64,000 nt of DNA from an uncultured Bacteroidales bacterium (GTDB lineage Bacteria > Bacteroidota > Bacteroidia > Bacteroidales > UBA932), in contig ONMJ01000003.1 in assembly GCA_900318955.1 (NCBI GenBank), positions 1-64,000 of the forward strand. The letters run 5' to 3'. A program made the translations under genes and the position numbers. Numbering within the stretch: position 1 is the first letter of the stretch; the number at the start of each line of letters is the position of its first letter. This document shows, in pieces, positions 1 to 8,737 of the stretch. Under the pieces are notes generated by a model. That model worked only from the letters and a program-made list of their open reading frames with translations. It did no database searches and was not told the origin of the DNA.

Positions 1-307
1 TAGCGAAAGTGGAATTGAAAAGTGCTCGTTCATGGAAGTTCGTCTGATAGGCAAGCTGCATCTCGACGACGAAACGGGTACCGTCTTCGTCGGTGCATTC
101 TACATCGACCCGGATGCCCTTGTCGTCGGGGAGGGGGTTGACATGCTCTTGGGGTGCATACTTGAGAGAGACTATCTTTCGCTCAGGAATGATCTCCTGA
201 AGAAAAAGCGTAAGGAGACGCTGACGGCCCTCGGTGCCAAAAGATCTTTTAAACCAATAGTCAAGAAGAATTCGGGCATAACGCCCCGGAGTTTTGATAT
301 TTTCCAT
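1..307 (-). CDS. PD-(D/E)XK family transposase/Rpn-like nuclease, 3' end outside window
   Basis: The minus strand reads open from an ATG at 307 to the left edge (102 codons, C-terminus missing). The protein starts MENIKTPGRYARILLDYW and then shows the family pattern FKRSFGTEG, a DVECTDEDG stretch, VEMQ and FHERALF. These are the N-terminal hallmarks of the PD-(D/E)XK nuclease family transposases (Rpn-like) that are abundant in Bacteroidota; the D of DVE and the E-x-Q of VEMQ are the likely active-site positions. The family is linked to recombination and DNA cleavage, but the role of individual copies is usually unknown. The plus-strand reading over the same bases has no family features and is a shadow. 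Confidence 0.85.
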   Translation of the reverse strand, partial: MENIKTPGRYARILLDYWFKRSFGTEGRQRLLTLFLQEIIPERKIVSLKYAPQEHVNPLPDDKGIRVDVECTDEDGTRFVVEMQLAYQTNFHERALFNSTFA

Positions 308-509
308 AGTTTTTTTCGACAAACATCGAATAAAAGAGCCGTGTAAACAAAAAATAAACGATTAAGTTAAAAAAACGGCCTTAGAGGGCACTAGAAGGGA
401 TAAAAAAGAGTATCATGATAGCCAACAGCTAAAAAAACGGACCTGCATACCCTCCAAAGCACGATTTAAGAAAAATTACCATAAAACGGATAAATCCTTC
501 CTATTCCCA

Positions 510-965
510 ATGACAGCGACCCGTCATAGTTTCCGTAAAGCGGCTGAGAGCTGGCTCAATGAGTCAGCAGGGAGCGTTAGCGAGAAGACTATCGAGCACT
601 ATCGATGGGTGCTGGAGAGGTTTGTCTTTCCTAATATCGAGGGATCGTTGGAGATTACGGGAGAAGAGGTCGAAAAGCTGGTAGAAGGAACACGAAAGGA
701 CGGCCTATCAGAGAGCACATTATATGAAATCCCAAGGGTTATATGGAAAGTACTGAGCTTCGCCGCGGGACCGCGGGAAGGCCTCTATCGCCTCATTGAA
801 ACTCTCCTAGGCGACGATAGGGACGGGAAAATGCTCGTAGAGTACCTTCGAAGCAATATGAGGGTCTCCGAGATGCCCTCCCGAGGAGAATTCACCGCCC
901 AGACCATCCGCCGCAGGGTCATCCGCGGCTTTGAAAAGCTCTGTGCTCGGCTCGAAGAGGCCTGA
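510..965 (+). CDS. Small protein resembling an integrase core-binding (SAM-like) domain, no catalytic domain
   Basis: A 151-residue protein. Residues 5-85 have the helical pattern of the N-terminal core-binding domain of tyrosine recombinases: F-x-x-A-x-x-W-L near the start, S-x-K-T-x-x-x-Y at about 24-31, and a glycine-LS-x-S-T segment near 66-70. The C-terminal half is charged and helical and contains none of the R...H-x-x-R...Y catalytic residues. The normal partner domain would add about 170 residues, so this is either a remnant of an integrase or a stand-alone DNA-binding protein. It lies next to a nuclease-like transposase gene, which fits a mobile-element scar. No clear promoter was found, and the 200 bases upstream (308-509) are AT-rich with two short copies of TAAAAAAACGG but nothing else recognisable. 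Confidence 0.5.
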   Translation: MTATRHSFRKAAESWLNESAGSVSEKTIEHYRWVLERFVFPNIEGSLEITGEEVEKLVEGTRKDGLSESTLYEIPRVIWKVLSFAAGPREGLYRLIETLLGDDRDGKMLVEYLRSNMRVSEMPSRGEFTAQTIRRRVIRGFEKLCARLEEA

Positions 966-1043
966 AGAGAGTAGTTTTCACAGGGCGGGACTGGAGCCTT
1001 TACATTTTTTTCGCTATCTTTACGCTTCGTAATATGGATTAAT

Positions 1044-1604
1044 ATGCTGAAGCGACTTATACACTGGGTTCTCGGCATTCTTTTGATTGTCGCATCCGCC
1101 TCATGCCGCCCCTCGATTGAGAAAGGGATATCCTCAAGGATAGCCTCTCTTTCTGGGACTACTGAGTTGGGTACAGTTGAATACACCGTCAGAAAGATTG
1201 TCAGGGCCTCGGACAACCAGGTATGGACCGTAGGAGACAGGAAAATCCTCTTCTCCACCACTTCCTACCTAAAGGCCGGAGTGAAGCTGGATGGCTTTTC
1301 CGAAGACAACGTCTCCTACAATAAAAGGGAGAATTCTATCACCGTTACCCTCCCAAAGGCCTCTCTGCTCTCATTCAACATGCCCCCGGAAGAGATCAGG
1401 ACCGAATATGAGAGTTACGGAGTATTCCGCTCCCGATTCTCCGAAGCCGAACAGAACAAGATACTCCGGCTGGGAGAGGAAAGGATCAGGAAGGATATAG
1501 ACAATCTGGGGATTTTAAACGAAGCGGAGAAGAACACCACCGATTTCTTTGTCGCCATGTTCAATCAGATAGGGATAGAAAAGGTCAACGTAATTTTCGA
1601 GTAA
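1044..1604 (+). CDS. DUF4230 domain lipoprotein (first of a pair)
   Basis: 186 residues. The N-terminus is a hydrophobic signal ending in SASC with Cys21, a plausible lipobox of the relaxed Bacteroidota type. Residues from about 45 to 183 match the DUF4230 pattern: an E-Y-T-V-R-K-I strand, a GDRKILFS segment, then AGVKLDGFSEDNV and ITVTLPKASLLSF, then a long helical end. The function of the family is unknown; members are usually membrane-anchored and face the envelope. The next gene starts 2 nt after the stop and encodes a second DUF4230 protein, so the two are probably made together and may form a complex. A TATCTTTA sequence about 25 nt upstream of the start may be a degenerate -7 box. Confidence 0.8.
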   Translation: MLKRLIHWVLGILLIVASASCRPSIEKGISSRIASLSGTTELGTVEYTVRKIVRASDNQVWTVGDRKILFSTTSYLKAGVKLDGFSEDNVSYNKRENSITVTLPKASLLSFNMPPEEIRTEYESYGVFRSRFSEAEQNKILRLGEERIRKDIDNLGILNEAEKNTTDFFVAMFNQIGIEKVNVIFE

Positions 1605-1605
1605 T

Positions 1606-2214
1606 ATGAAAAAGAAAAGCATCATTTTCATCGCCTCATGTGCGTTGATCGCCATTTTGGCAATTCTAATAGGCGGAAAAACAGCAAAGCGCGGCAGGGG
1701 CATTTTTGAAAGGACTCCCCTTTCGGTAGATAATACGGCTAATGTAGTTTCGAATATCAGGAAAATCGGGGAACTCACTACCGGCTACTACTACGAAGAG
1801 ATGGTTCTGAAAGACACCAAGGCCGATACCGCCTCGATCCTCGGCATGAAAATCCATGACAAGGACGAGATTGTCCTGATCGCAAAAGGGATAGTAAGGG
1901 CAGGCTTCGACCTTTCCAAATTGAGCGAGGAAGATATTTCCGCAAAAGCTGACACCATGATCATCTCCCTCCCGGAAGCGGAGATTTTCGACGTAATCCT
2001 CAACCCTTCCGATTTTGAGACCTATTATGAAGATGGGAAATGGTCTCAGGAAGCTCTCAGGCCTGTTAAAGCGGCAGCGAAGGAAAAGCTCAAGGAGAAC
2101 GCTGTCAATGCGGGAATTCTCTCCAAAGCAAGGGAATCAGCCTACGACGGGATTAAATCCCTTTTTAAATCATTCGGTTTCCGGGAAGTTGACATTAGAA
2201 TCGAAGGAGAATAA
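1606..2214 (+). CDS. DUF4230 domain protein (second of a pair), membrane-anchored
   Basis: 202 residues. One hydrophobic segment (about residues 5-23, followed by GGKTAKRGRG) looks like an uncleaved N-terminal anchor with the domain outside. The DUF4230 pattern is complete: KDEIVLIAKGIVRAGFDLSKL, DISAKADTMIISLPEAEIFD, and a C-terminal GILSKARESAYDGIKSLFKS helix. It begins 2 nt after the stop of the first DUF4230 gene and diverges strongly from it apart from the domain pattern, so the duplication is old. Function unknown; an envelope role is inferred only from topology and from the outer-membrane barrel gene that follows. Confidence 0.8.
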   Translation: MKKKSIIFIASCALIAILAILIGGKTAKRGRGIFERTPLSVDNTANVVSNIRKIGELTTGYYYEEMVLKDTKADTASILGMKIHDKDEIVLIAKGIVRAGFDLSKLSEEDISAKADTMIISLPEAEIFDVILNPSDFETYYEDGKWSQEALRPVKAAAKEKLKENAVNAGILSKARESAYDGIKSLFKSFGFREVDIRIEGE

Positions 2215-2284
2215 CGAAGACAATTTTTACTTATATTTGCACGTTAATCCTATTAAAAACAACAATATTAAAATTTAACTCAAA

Positions 2285-2887
2285 ATGAAAAAAGTTCTGA
2301 TGATCGTTCTCGCTGCCGCAGCTCTTATGTCGACAGCCAAGAATGCAGATGCGCAGATCGCCCTTGGTGGTTCAGCTTTCGTAGCCCATGAGACCGGTAA
2401 CGTAGTCGGTGATCCCGCAAACAACAATTTCTTCGGATTGACTCTTGGTGCAACCTACTATCAGCATATTGGACGCACTATGGCGATCAGCGGAGGTGTC
2501 AACTACCGTTTCGCATATGATCCCAATCCGAAGGGAATGGAGCACTCTGTAGAGGTTCCTGTAGCCTTCAACTACTTCTTCACCAAAGACAAAGACTTCG
2601 TTCCTTTCATTCAGCAAGGTCATGAGGCAAACGTTGTTCCCTTCGTATTCGCAGGACCGACCCTCGAGTACGGCTTCGGTGGTAATGTTCTTTCAGCAAA
2701 GCGTTTTGCTGAAGGTTCACTCAAACCCCTCAACGTCCTTGTCGGTGGCGGTGTAGGTCTCTACCTCGTAGACTCTTCGATTATGTTCAAGCTCGGTTAC
2801 GACTGCAGCCTGATGGACTATAACTACGACAATACCTATGCTCAGAGACGCCACTACATCCGTCTCGGAGTCGCATTTGTCCTCTAA
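2285..2887 (+). CDS. Outer-membrane beta-barrel protein
   Basis: 200 residues with a cleavable signal peptide (MKKVLMIVLAAAALM... ending NADA before QIALGG). The mature protein alternates short amphipathic strands with glycine-rich turns and ends RLGVAFVL, an aromatic/hydrophobic last strand typical of a small barrel. It resembles the porin-family/OMP_b-brl group of Bacteroidota, but no specific subfamily is recognised. A TATATTTG -7 box lies at 2232-2239, about 45 nt before the start, and a strong terminator follows the gene, so it is probably transcribed alone. Confidence 0.75.
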   Translation: MKKVLMIVLAAAALMSTAKNADAQIALGGSAFVAHETGNVVGDPANNNFFGLTLGATYYQHIGRTMAISGGVNYRFAYDPNPKGMEHSVEVPVAFNYFFTKDKDFVPFIQQGHEANVVPFVFAGPTLEYGFGGNVLSAKRFAEGSLKPLNVLVGGGVGLYLVDSSIMFKLGYDCSLMDYNYDNTYAQRRHYIRLGVAFVL

Positions 2888-2911
2888 TCCATTTCCGGAC
2901 ATATCCATACG

Positions 2912-2952
2912 GCTGTCGGGGAAGTAACTACTTCTCCGACAGCTATTTTTTT
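2912..2952 (+). terminator. Rho-independent terminator, U-tract overlaps next -33 box
   Basis: Arms at 2912-2924 and 2931-2943 pair over 13 bp (one G-U), loop of 6, followed by TATTTTTTT. It closes the barrel gene. The last bases of the U-tract plus the next G make the TTTG -33 box of the following promoter. Confidence 0.85.
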
Positions 2953-2980
2953 GCAGAATGATACGAAATGATTAAATTTG
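2950..2980 (+). promoter_or_regulatory. Bacteroidota promoter for the phosphatase-glycosidase gene
   Basis: TTTG at 2950-2953, a spacer of exactly 19 nt, then TAAATTTG at 2973-2980. This fits the primary sigma consensus of Bacteroidota. The start codon is at 3019, giving a leader of about 30 nt. Confidence 0.75.
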
Positions 2981-3018
2981 AAGAACTAACCAGAAATAAT
3001 TTTTGACACCCTAGCAAA

Positions 3019-5157
3019 ATGAATTCTCCTAAACGCCTCTTCATCCTGCTCGCAGGGCTGTGCTTGCTGCTATCGCAAAGCGTACTGTATTCATCCTCAG
3101 TATCCCTTTCCTACTCTGCGTACCCGGACAAGCAGAATCACGTGACCCGCGCTCCGGCAGGATACAAACCCTTTTACATCTCTACCTTCTCCCGCCACGG
3201 CAGCCGCTATCTGAGATCGACGAGTGAATACAACGAGCCTCTCAGAATCCTCGAAGAGGCTTCGAGGGGAGGTTACCTCACAGAGACAGGGAAGCTGCTT
3301 TTAGAGGACCTCAGGGCCATCGCCGAGGACGCCAAGGGGAAATACGGCACACTCCTTCCCCGAGGAGGCAGGGAGCACCGGCACATAATGGAAAGGACGG
3401 TGGCGAACTACCCGTCCATTTTCAGCGGAAAGAATTGTCTTATAGATGTTTACTCATCCCAGAGCAACCGCTGCATGATGAGTATGACATATAGCCTTGA
3501 TGCGATTTCTGCCAAAAATCCATTTGTCCGTTACGAAAGGCATGCGGGAGATAAGGTTCAAAGCGAGGTTTTCGGCAATTACCATATGTCCACCGTAGCT
3601 TCCAACTACCTCAGGGATTACTTCGGAAAGGATGATGATTCATATGCCAATGAGGCGATCCTCGAAAAGATCTTCACATACAACGAGGCCCAGAAGGCAA
3701 GGTATCTGACTCCTAAAGACAGGAAGCAGCTGCCATACTACCTCTGGGCGCTTTCTTGCTCTACGGCCCTCAACGACGAGCTCGGAGTGGATCTATTCAA
3801 GTATTTTACAGAGGAAGATTTCCAAAAGATTACCGAAGAGAAAAATCGCAGGGAGTATATTGCCATGGGTCCTTCCGAGGAGTATGGGGAACTTGCCCTC
3901 GACCAAGCAGCAGGGACCCTCTGGGGAATAATCGAAAAGGCAGATGAAGCCCTTTCAGGTGGCCCCTACAGCGGTACTTTGAGATATGGACATGACTCCC
4001 AGCTCACCCCTCTCACCTCTCTCATGCTGATCGAAGGATGCTGCACCACCGCAGAGGATCCCTCGCACCCCGAAAGCGTATGGAGAATCGGAGAAATCTG
4101 CCCCATGGCCGCGAATATCCAGATGATATTCTTCAGGAAAAAGGGCTCTGACGATGTTCTGGTCAAGGTTCTTCTCAATGAAAACGAAAAACGGCTCGTC
4201 GGCGTGGAGACAGATAAATGGCCCTTCTATCACTGGTCCGACCTTCGGAAGGCTTACGTGGACCGTATGAATTCCATTCCGTCTTACAACCGGGGCGGTT
4301 GGCAGAACGATACTATCCAGGAAGGATTCGTCTACAGGCGCTATAGCGGCATTGAGCCCGTCTCCCGCGCCCACCAGATTATCCAGCTTGTCGATGTGGA
4401 CATGAATAACCCTCGCTACGAAGTCAAATTCTCATACAATGAGAACAGGAGTTCTACCTCCGAAGCCTTCAACGATGCAGGCGCAATCGCCTCGATCAAC
4501 GCCACTTATGAGAGAGAATCCGTATTCATCAGAGTCGACGGCAAGACCATCCATAATATCGAGAGCGACATAGTCCCCTTCCTCGGGGCCGTGCCGCAGT
4601 GGAAGACCGACAGCTCAATCAGCACCGACGGCAGAGAGGTGAAAATCGAATACACCGGGAAGGGACTCACCATTCCGGAACAGCGGGAAGCCTATGAGGC
4701 TATAGAGTACCCTAACGTATTCACCAGCGCTCCCATGCTGATCGAGGACTATGTGCCCGTAGGTAAATACTTCGCTGCTTCCAACCTCACCGACCGGGAG
4801 ATAGAGGCCCTCAGCTATGAAGATCCCCTTCGCCACCAGTCCGTCCGGCATCCCCGAACGGCCGTCGCCCTTACCGAAGATAACCACCTCATTCTCATAG
4901 TGGTGGACGGACGCAGGCCGGGCTTTGCCGAGGGTATGAACGCCTTCGAACTGACCTCATTCATCGAAGACCAGTTCCACCCGAAGGATGCCATCAATCT
5001 CGACGGAGGCGGATCGACCGCGCTTTGCGTCAAAGGCAGAGGCGAACCGTCGACAAACGTGGTCAACTACCCATCCAAATCGAGGACATTCAAACACGAT
5101 ATGGAAAGAAGCGTCCCGACCCATATTCATATTATTGACAATCAAAAAGATAAATAA
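3019..5157 (+). CDS. Exported histidine acid phosphatase fused to NAGPA-type phosphodiester glycosidase
   Basis: 712 residues, N-terminal signal/anchor to about residue 30. The first domain (about 45-430) is a branch-2 histidine phosphatase: FSRHGSRYL with the nucleophile H60 in R59-H-G, and the proton-donor motif G-H325-D326. The second domain (about 450-705) is a phosphodiester glycosidase of the NAGPA family: DVDMNNPRYEVKF, INATYE, FTSAPML, and the signature DGGGST at 662-667. NAGPA enzymes remove GlcNAc from GlcNAc-1-phosphate diesters and expose a phosphate monoester; the phosphatase domain could then remove that phosphate, so the two may act in sequence on phosphodiester-decorated glycans or inositol phosphates (inference). 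Both active sites appear intact. Single-gene unit with its own promoter. The substrate is unknown. Confidence 0.85.
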   Translation: MNSPKRLFILLAGLCLLLSQSVLYSSSVSLSYSAYPDKQNHVTRAPAGYKPFYISTFSRHGSRYLRSTSEYNEPLRILEEASRGGYLTETGKLLLEDLRAIAEDAKGKYGTLLPRGGREHRHIMERTVANYPSIFSGKNCLIDVYSSQSNRCMMSMTYSLDAISAKNPFVRYERHAGDKVQSEVFGNYHMSTVASNYLRDYFGKDDDSYANEAILEKIFTYNEAQKARYLTPKDRKQLPYYLWALSCSTALNDELGVDLFKYFTEEDFQKITEEKNRREYIAMGPSEEYGELALDQAAGTLWGIIEKADEALSGGPYSGTLRYGHDSQLTPLTSLMLIEGCCTTAEDPSHPESVWRIGEICPMAANIQMIFFRKKGSDDVLVKVLLNENEKRLVGVETDKWPFYHWSDLRKAYVDRMNSIPSYNRGGWQNDTIQEGFVYRRYSGIEPVSRAHQIIQLVDVDMNNPRYEVKFSYNENRSSTSEAFNDAGAIASINATYERESVFIRVDGKTIHNIESDIVPFLGAVPQWKTDSSISTDGREVKIEYTGKGLTIPEQREAYEAIEYPNVFTSAPMLIEDYVPVGKYFAASNLTDREIEALSYEDPLRHQSVRHPRTAVALTEDNHLILIVVDGRRPGFAEGMNAFELTSFIEDQFHPKDAINLDGGGSTALCVKGRGEPSTNVVNYPSKSRTFKHDMERSVPTHIHIIDNQKDK

Positions 5158-5209
5158 TTAAGAATTATTGCTATTTTTGTAAAATTGCTAATACACTGAA
5201 ACCAAGCCA

Positions 5210-5884
5210 ATGGACTCTGTTAAAGTCATTGAAATAAAGAAGAGCGTTTTTGCTAGTAATGATAAAGATGCAGACAATCTTCGTAAAGAGCTGAAAGACA
5301 AAAAGATATTTCTTCTCAACCTGATGTCCTCCCCGGGGAGCGGCAAGACAACGACCCTTATCCGTACGATCAATTTGATCAAGGATAAGGTAGGAGTTGC
5401 CGTTATGGAGGCCGACATCGACAGCGACGTTGATGCGGTCAAGATCAAGGAGGCGACCGGGATCCAGTCCATCCAGCTCCACACCGGTGGCATGTGCCAT
5501 CTGGACGCGGAGATGACCCGACAGGGACTCGACAACCTCGATACGGAAAAGACGGATCTCGTCATTCTCGAGAATGTCGGTAACCTCGTATGTCCCGCCG
5601 AATTCGATACGGGAAGTACCTGTAACGCAATGATTTTGTCCGTCCCCGAAGGCGATGACAAGCCGCTCAAATACCCCCTTATGTTCTCCGTCTGCGACCT
5701 CGTCCTTATCAATAAGACAGACGTTCTCCCCTACTTCGATTTCGATATGGAAAAATGCGAAAAGAATGTCCATATGAGAAATCCGAAGGCTGAGATTATT
5801 CCTATCTGCGCCAAGACGGGAGAAGGGGTGGATAAATTCGCAGAGTGGCTCCTGAAGAAGATCAAAGAACAGAAACAACAATAA
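5210..5884 (+). CDS. hypB: Hydrogenase/nickel GTPase chaperone HypB
   Basis: 224 residues, close to the core HypB length. The P-loop SPGSGKTT is at 41-48. The metal site of the G domain is present as C96-H97 in GGMCH and C128 in NLVCPAE, and NKTD gives the guanine-specificity motif. The N-terminal high-affinity Cys nickel site and any His-rich tail are absent. HypB inserts nickel into [NiFe]-hydrogenase with HypA and can serve other nickel enzymes. Here it opens a five-gene cluster; hypA is separated from it by a large flavoprotein, and no hydrogenase or hypCDEF is in the window. A TATTTTTG -7 box is at 5172-5179 without a clear -33 box. Confidence 0.93.
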   Translation: MDSVKVIEIKKSVFASNDKDADNLRKELKDKKIFLLNLMSSPGSGKTTTLIRTINLIKDKVGVAVMEADIDSDVDAVKIKEATGIQSIQLHTGGMCHLDAEMTRQGLDNLDTEKTDLVILENVGNLVCPAEFDTGSTCNAMILSVPEGDDKPLKYPLMFSVCDLVLINKTDVLPYFDFDMEKCEKNVHMRNPKAEIIPICAKTGEGVDKFAEWLLKKIKEQKQQ

Positions 5885-5908
5885 AAACAACAAATAAAAG
5901 GATTTCAT

Positions 5909-8737
5909 ATGCCTGAGATGTCCAAAAAGTTCATTCCCAAGCACATGGGAGATAAGAACCCGAACCCGAAGCTTATCAAGCTCGTTAGGCACATCACCGA
6001 CCGTATTCCCGGCAAGATCAAGATGACAACCGAAGGCCCCGAGTACTGGGGACTGGCCTGCATCTTCGAAGACGAGATGGATCCCATCACTCGTGAGGCC
6101 GCGCTGGACCTGATGCTCGATATGCTGCCCTCAAACCCTTTCCGAGTAAGAAAGCATTGGACAAATGAGCAGCTCCATGAGATGAACCGAAAAAAGCACT
6201 ACGCCTCCACAGAAGAAGGATTTGACGACCTCCTGGACCTGATGGCGCGTTTCGGATTGATGGAGTACGACTATGGTGACAAATACACAAAGGACGGTCC
6301 CATTCCTGGGACGACCTATGAGAGGAAGGACCGTGTATATTGGGTTCCCATGTTCGTACCGGGAAGCGCTGAGTACACAAACATGAACGAAGAACTCATG
6401 AAAAAGCACCCCGAACTGGGTATGTTCTTCGAGAGGATGACCTTCCTTCCGCTGGAGAAGATTACTCCGATGATCCCCATGGGCGGTTCCGGCATTGGTA
6501 TGCATGTCATCCCGGTCGAGAAAGCAATCTCGATGGAGAACAAGTCGGTGGATATCGAGCACATCTCATATTGGCTCAAGAGATATGAAGGCCACCTCGC
6601 AGTAGGTATCTGCTCCTGCCGTATCGGAAGGAAACAGCTGGATGAAGGCTGCGCCGACGATTATCACGACTGGTGCATCGGTGTCGGCGATATGGCCGAA
6701 TACCTCGTTGAAACAAATCGCGGCCACTATATCACCTACGACGAATGTATGGCAATCCTCAAAAAGGCAGAGGACCATGGATTCGTCCACCAGATCACCA
6801 ATATTGACGGAGACGGGAAGATTTTCGCAATCTGCAACTGCAATGTTAAGATCTGCAATGCGCTCCGTACCTCCCAGCTCTTCAATACTCCGAATATGTC
6901 CCGCAGCGCCTATGTGGCCGAAGTGGACCCGAATAACTGCGTTGCCTGCGGACGCTGCGTCGAGTATTGCCCTGCAGGAGCGGTCAAGCTCGGACAAAAG
7001 CTCTGCACGAAGCACGGACCTCAAACTTATCCCAAGCAGGAACTCCCCGATGCAGTGAAATGGGGACCTGAGAAGTGGAACGAGGACTATCGCGACCGCA
7101 ACAGAATCAACTGCTACCCTACCGGTACGGCTCCGTGCAAGACTGCATGTCCCGCCCATATCGCTGTCCAAGGCTACCTCAAAAAGGCTGCCGAAGGAAA
7201 GTATCGTGAGGCTCTCGAACTCATCAAGAGAGAGAATCCGTTCCCGGCTGTCTGCGGCCGTATCTGCAACCGCCGCTGCGAGGATGCCTGCACCCGGGGT
7301 ACCATTGACCAGCCGATAGCTATCGATGCTGTCAAGAAGTTCATCGCCGAGCAGGATCTCCATGCTGAGACCCGCTTCGTTCCCGAAGTCAATATCTGCT
7401 CCAATGTCAAAGATCACTGGGAGGAAAAGATTGCAATCATCGGTGGCGGCCCTGCCGGTCTTAGCTGCGCATATTATCTAGCCACAATGGGATACAAGCC
7501 GACAGTCTTCGAAAAGAACGAGAAGCCCGGCGGCATGCTCCGTTACGGTATTCCTTCATTCAAACTTGAAAAGGAAGTAATTGACGCTGAGATAGATATA
7601 ATGAGAGAAATCGGCGTTGAGATCAGGACCGGAATCGAAGTCGGCAAGGATATTACTATCTCTCAGCTCCGAGAAGAAGGCTACAAGGGATTCTACGTTG
7701 CAATCGGATGCCAGGGCGGACGCCTCCCCGGAATCCCCGGAGAGACCCTTTCCGGTACCACAACGGCTGTGGACTTCCTCCATGAAGCCAATACCGGAGC
7801 AAAGAAGGTCAGCGGCAAGGTCGTTGTCGTCGGAGGCGGAAACGTCGCAATCGATGCCGCCAGAGTGGCAAAGCGTAGCGGCGCCGAGTCCGTCACCATG
7901 CTTTCTCTTGAAACCGAAGACATCATGCCCGCATCTCCTCTCGAGAGGCGCGAGGCCCGCGAGGACGGAGTCGTCATCAATCCCGGTTGGGGCCCGAAGG
8001 AGGTTCTCGGAGAGGACAAGGTCAGCGGAATAGTTTTCAAAAAGTGCACATCCGTTTTCAACGCAGAGCATCGCTTTGCTCCGGAATATGATGAGAATGA
8101 GCTTATTACACTCGAAGCCGACCTCGTTATCTTCGCGATCGGCCAGAGCGTCCAGCTCGGAGATCTCCTCAAGGGGACGAAGGTCGAATTCTTCCGCGGA
8201 GTATATCCTGTTGCCGACAAACTGACTTATCAGACGGCTGAGCCGGATATCTTCACCGGAGGCGACGTATTCACGGGACCTAAATTCGCAATTGACGCGA
8301 TTGCAGCTGGTAAAGAGGCCGCTGAATCCCTCCACCGCTATGTTCAGCACGGCCACATGACAATCGGCCGCAACCGCAGGGATTTCATCGAGCTGAATAA
8401 GAAAGACATCCTTGTGGAGTCTTATGACAATTCCTCTCGCCAGGAAGCCGGTGAAGCCGCAAATGAGAATCCTTTCCGCGAGTATCACCTTACCCTGACC
8501 GAGGAGCAGGTCCGTAAAGAGACCGCCCGCTGCCTCTCCTGTGGAGCTTCAGTAGTAGATGAGAACAAGTGTATCGGCTGCGGAATCTGCACGACGAAGT
8601 GCGGCTTCGACGCCATCCATCTCCACCGTGTCCATCCTGAGGCCAGCCACATGAGGACATCTGAAGACAAATTCGGAGGAATCCTTCCGTACATGATCAA
8701 GCGTACCGGCAAGATTCTCTTCAAATCCGGAAAATAA
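5909..8737 (+). CDS. 942-aa iron-sulfur FAD/NAD(P) oxidoreductase between hypB and hypA
   Basis: Domains in order: a roughly 330-residue N-terminal region with scattered Cys (for example GICSCRIGRKQLDEGC), a ferredoxin motif C344-x2-C-x2-C-x3-C354, a GltD-type Fe-S domain starting at C410-K-T-A-C414 and continuing through VCGRICNRRCEDAC, a dinucleotide fold with GGGPAG at 512-517 and a second GGGNVAIDAA nucleotide site, and a C-terminal cluster C875-x2-C and C888-x2-C-x2-C-x3-C898. This is the glutamate-synthase small-subunit type of electron-transfer flavoprotein, with an extra N-terminal domain not recognised. It would move electrons between NAD(P)H and a partner through Fe-S centres. It starts 24 nt after hypB and its TAA overlaps the ATG of hypA (TAATG), so co-translation with the nickel chaperones is likely. 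The partner and product are unknown. Confidence 0.85.
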   Translation: MPEMSKKFIPKHMGDKNPNPKLIKLVRHITDRIPGKIKMTTEGPEYWGLACIFEDEMDPITREAALDLMLDMLPSNPFRVRKHWTNEQLHEMNRKKHYASTEEGFDDLLDLMARFGLMEYDYGDKYTKDGPIPGTTYERKDRVYWVPMFVPGSAEYTNMNEELMKKHPELGMFFERMTFLPLEKITPMIPMGGSGIGMHVIPVEKAISMENKSVDIEHISYWLKRYEGHLAVGICSCRIGRKQLDEGCADDYHDWCIGVGDMAEYLVETNRGHYITYDECMAILKKAEDHGFVHQITNIDGDGKIFAICNCNVKICNALRTSQLFNTPNMSRSAYVAEVDPNNCVACGRCVEYCPAGAVKLGQKLCTKHGPQTYPKQELPDAVKWGPEKWNEDYRDRNRINCYPTGTAPCKTACPAHIAVQGYLKKAAEGKYREALELIKRENPFPAVCGRICNRRCEDACTRGTIDQPIAIDAVKKFIAEQDLHAETRFVPEVNICSNVKDHWEEKIAIIGGGPAGLSCAYYLATMGYKPTVFEKNEKPGGMLRYGIPSFKLEKEVIDAEIDIMREIGVEIRTGIEVGKDITISQLREEGYKGFYVAIGCQGGRLPGIPGETLSGTTTAVDFLHEANTGAKKVSGKVVVVGGGNVAIDAARVAKRSGAESVTMLSLETEDIMPASPLERREAREDGVVINPGWGPKEVLGEDKVSGIVFKKCTSVFNAEHRFAPEYDENELITLEADLVIFAIGQSVQLGDLLKGTKVEFFRGVYPVADKLTYQTAEPDIFTGGDVFTGPKFAIDAIAAGKEAAESLHRYVQHGHMTIGRNRRDFIELNKKDILVESYDNSSRQEAGEAANENPFREYHLTLTEEQVRKETARCLSCGASVVDENKCIGCGICTTKCGFDAIHLHRVHPEASHMRTSEDKFGGILPYMIKRTGKILFKSGK

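Noticed and set aside
32..346. Plus-strand open frame at the left edge
   Set aside because: The minus strand over the same bases encodes a clear PD-(D/E)XK transposase-type protein; the plus reading has no family pattern.
5171..5992. Minus-strand open frame over hypB
   Set aside because: HypB is unmistakable on the plus strand; the minus frame is a shadow.
6566..8488. Two long minus-strand frames over the flavoprotein gene
   Set aside because: Shadows of a plus-strand gene with several Fe-S and nucleotide motifs.
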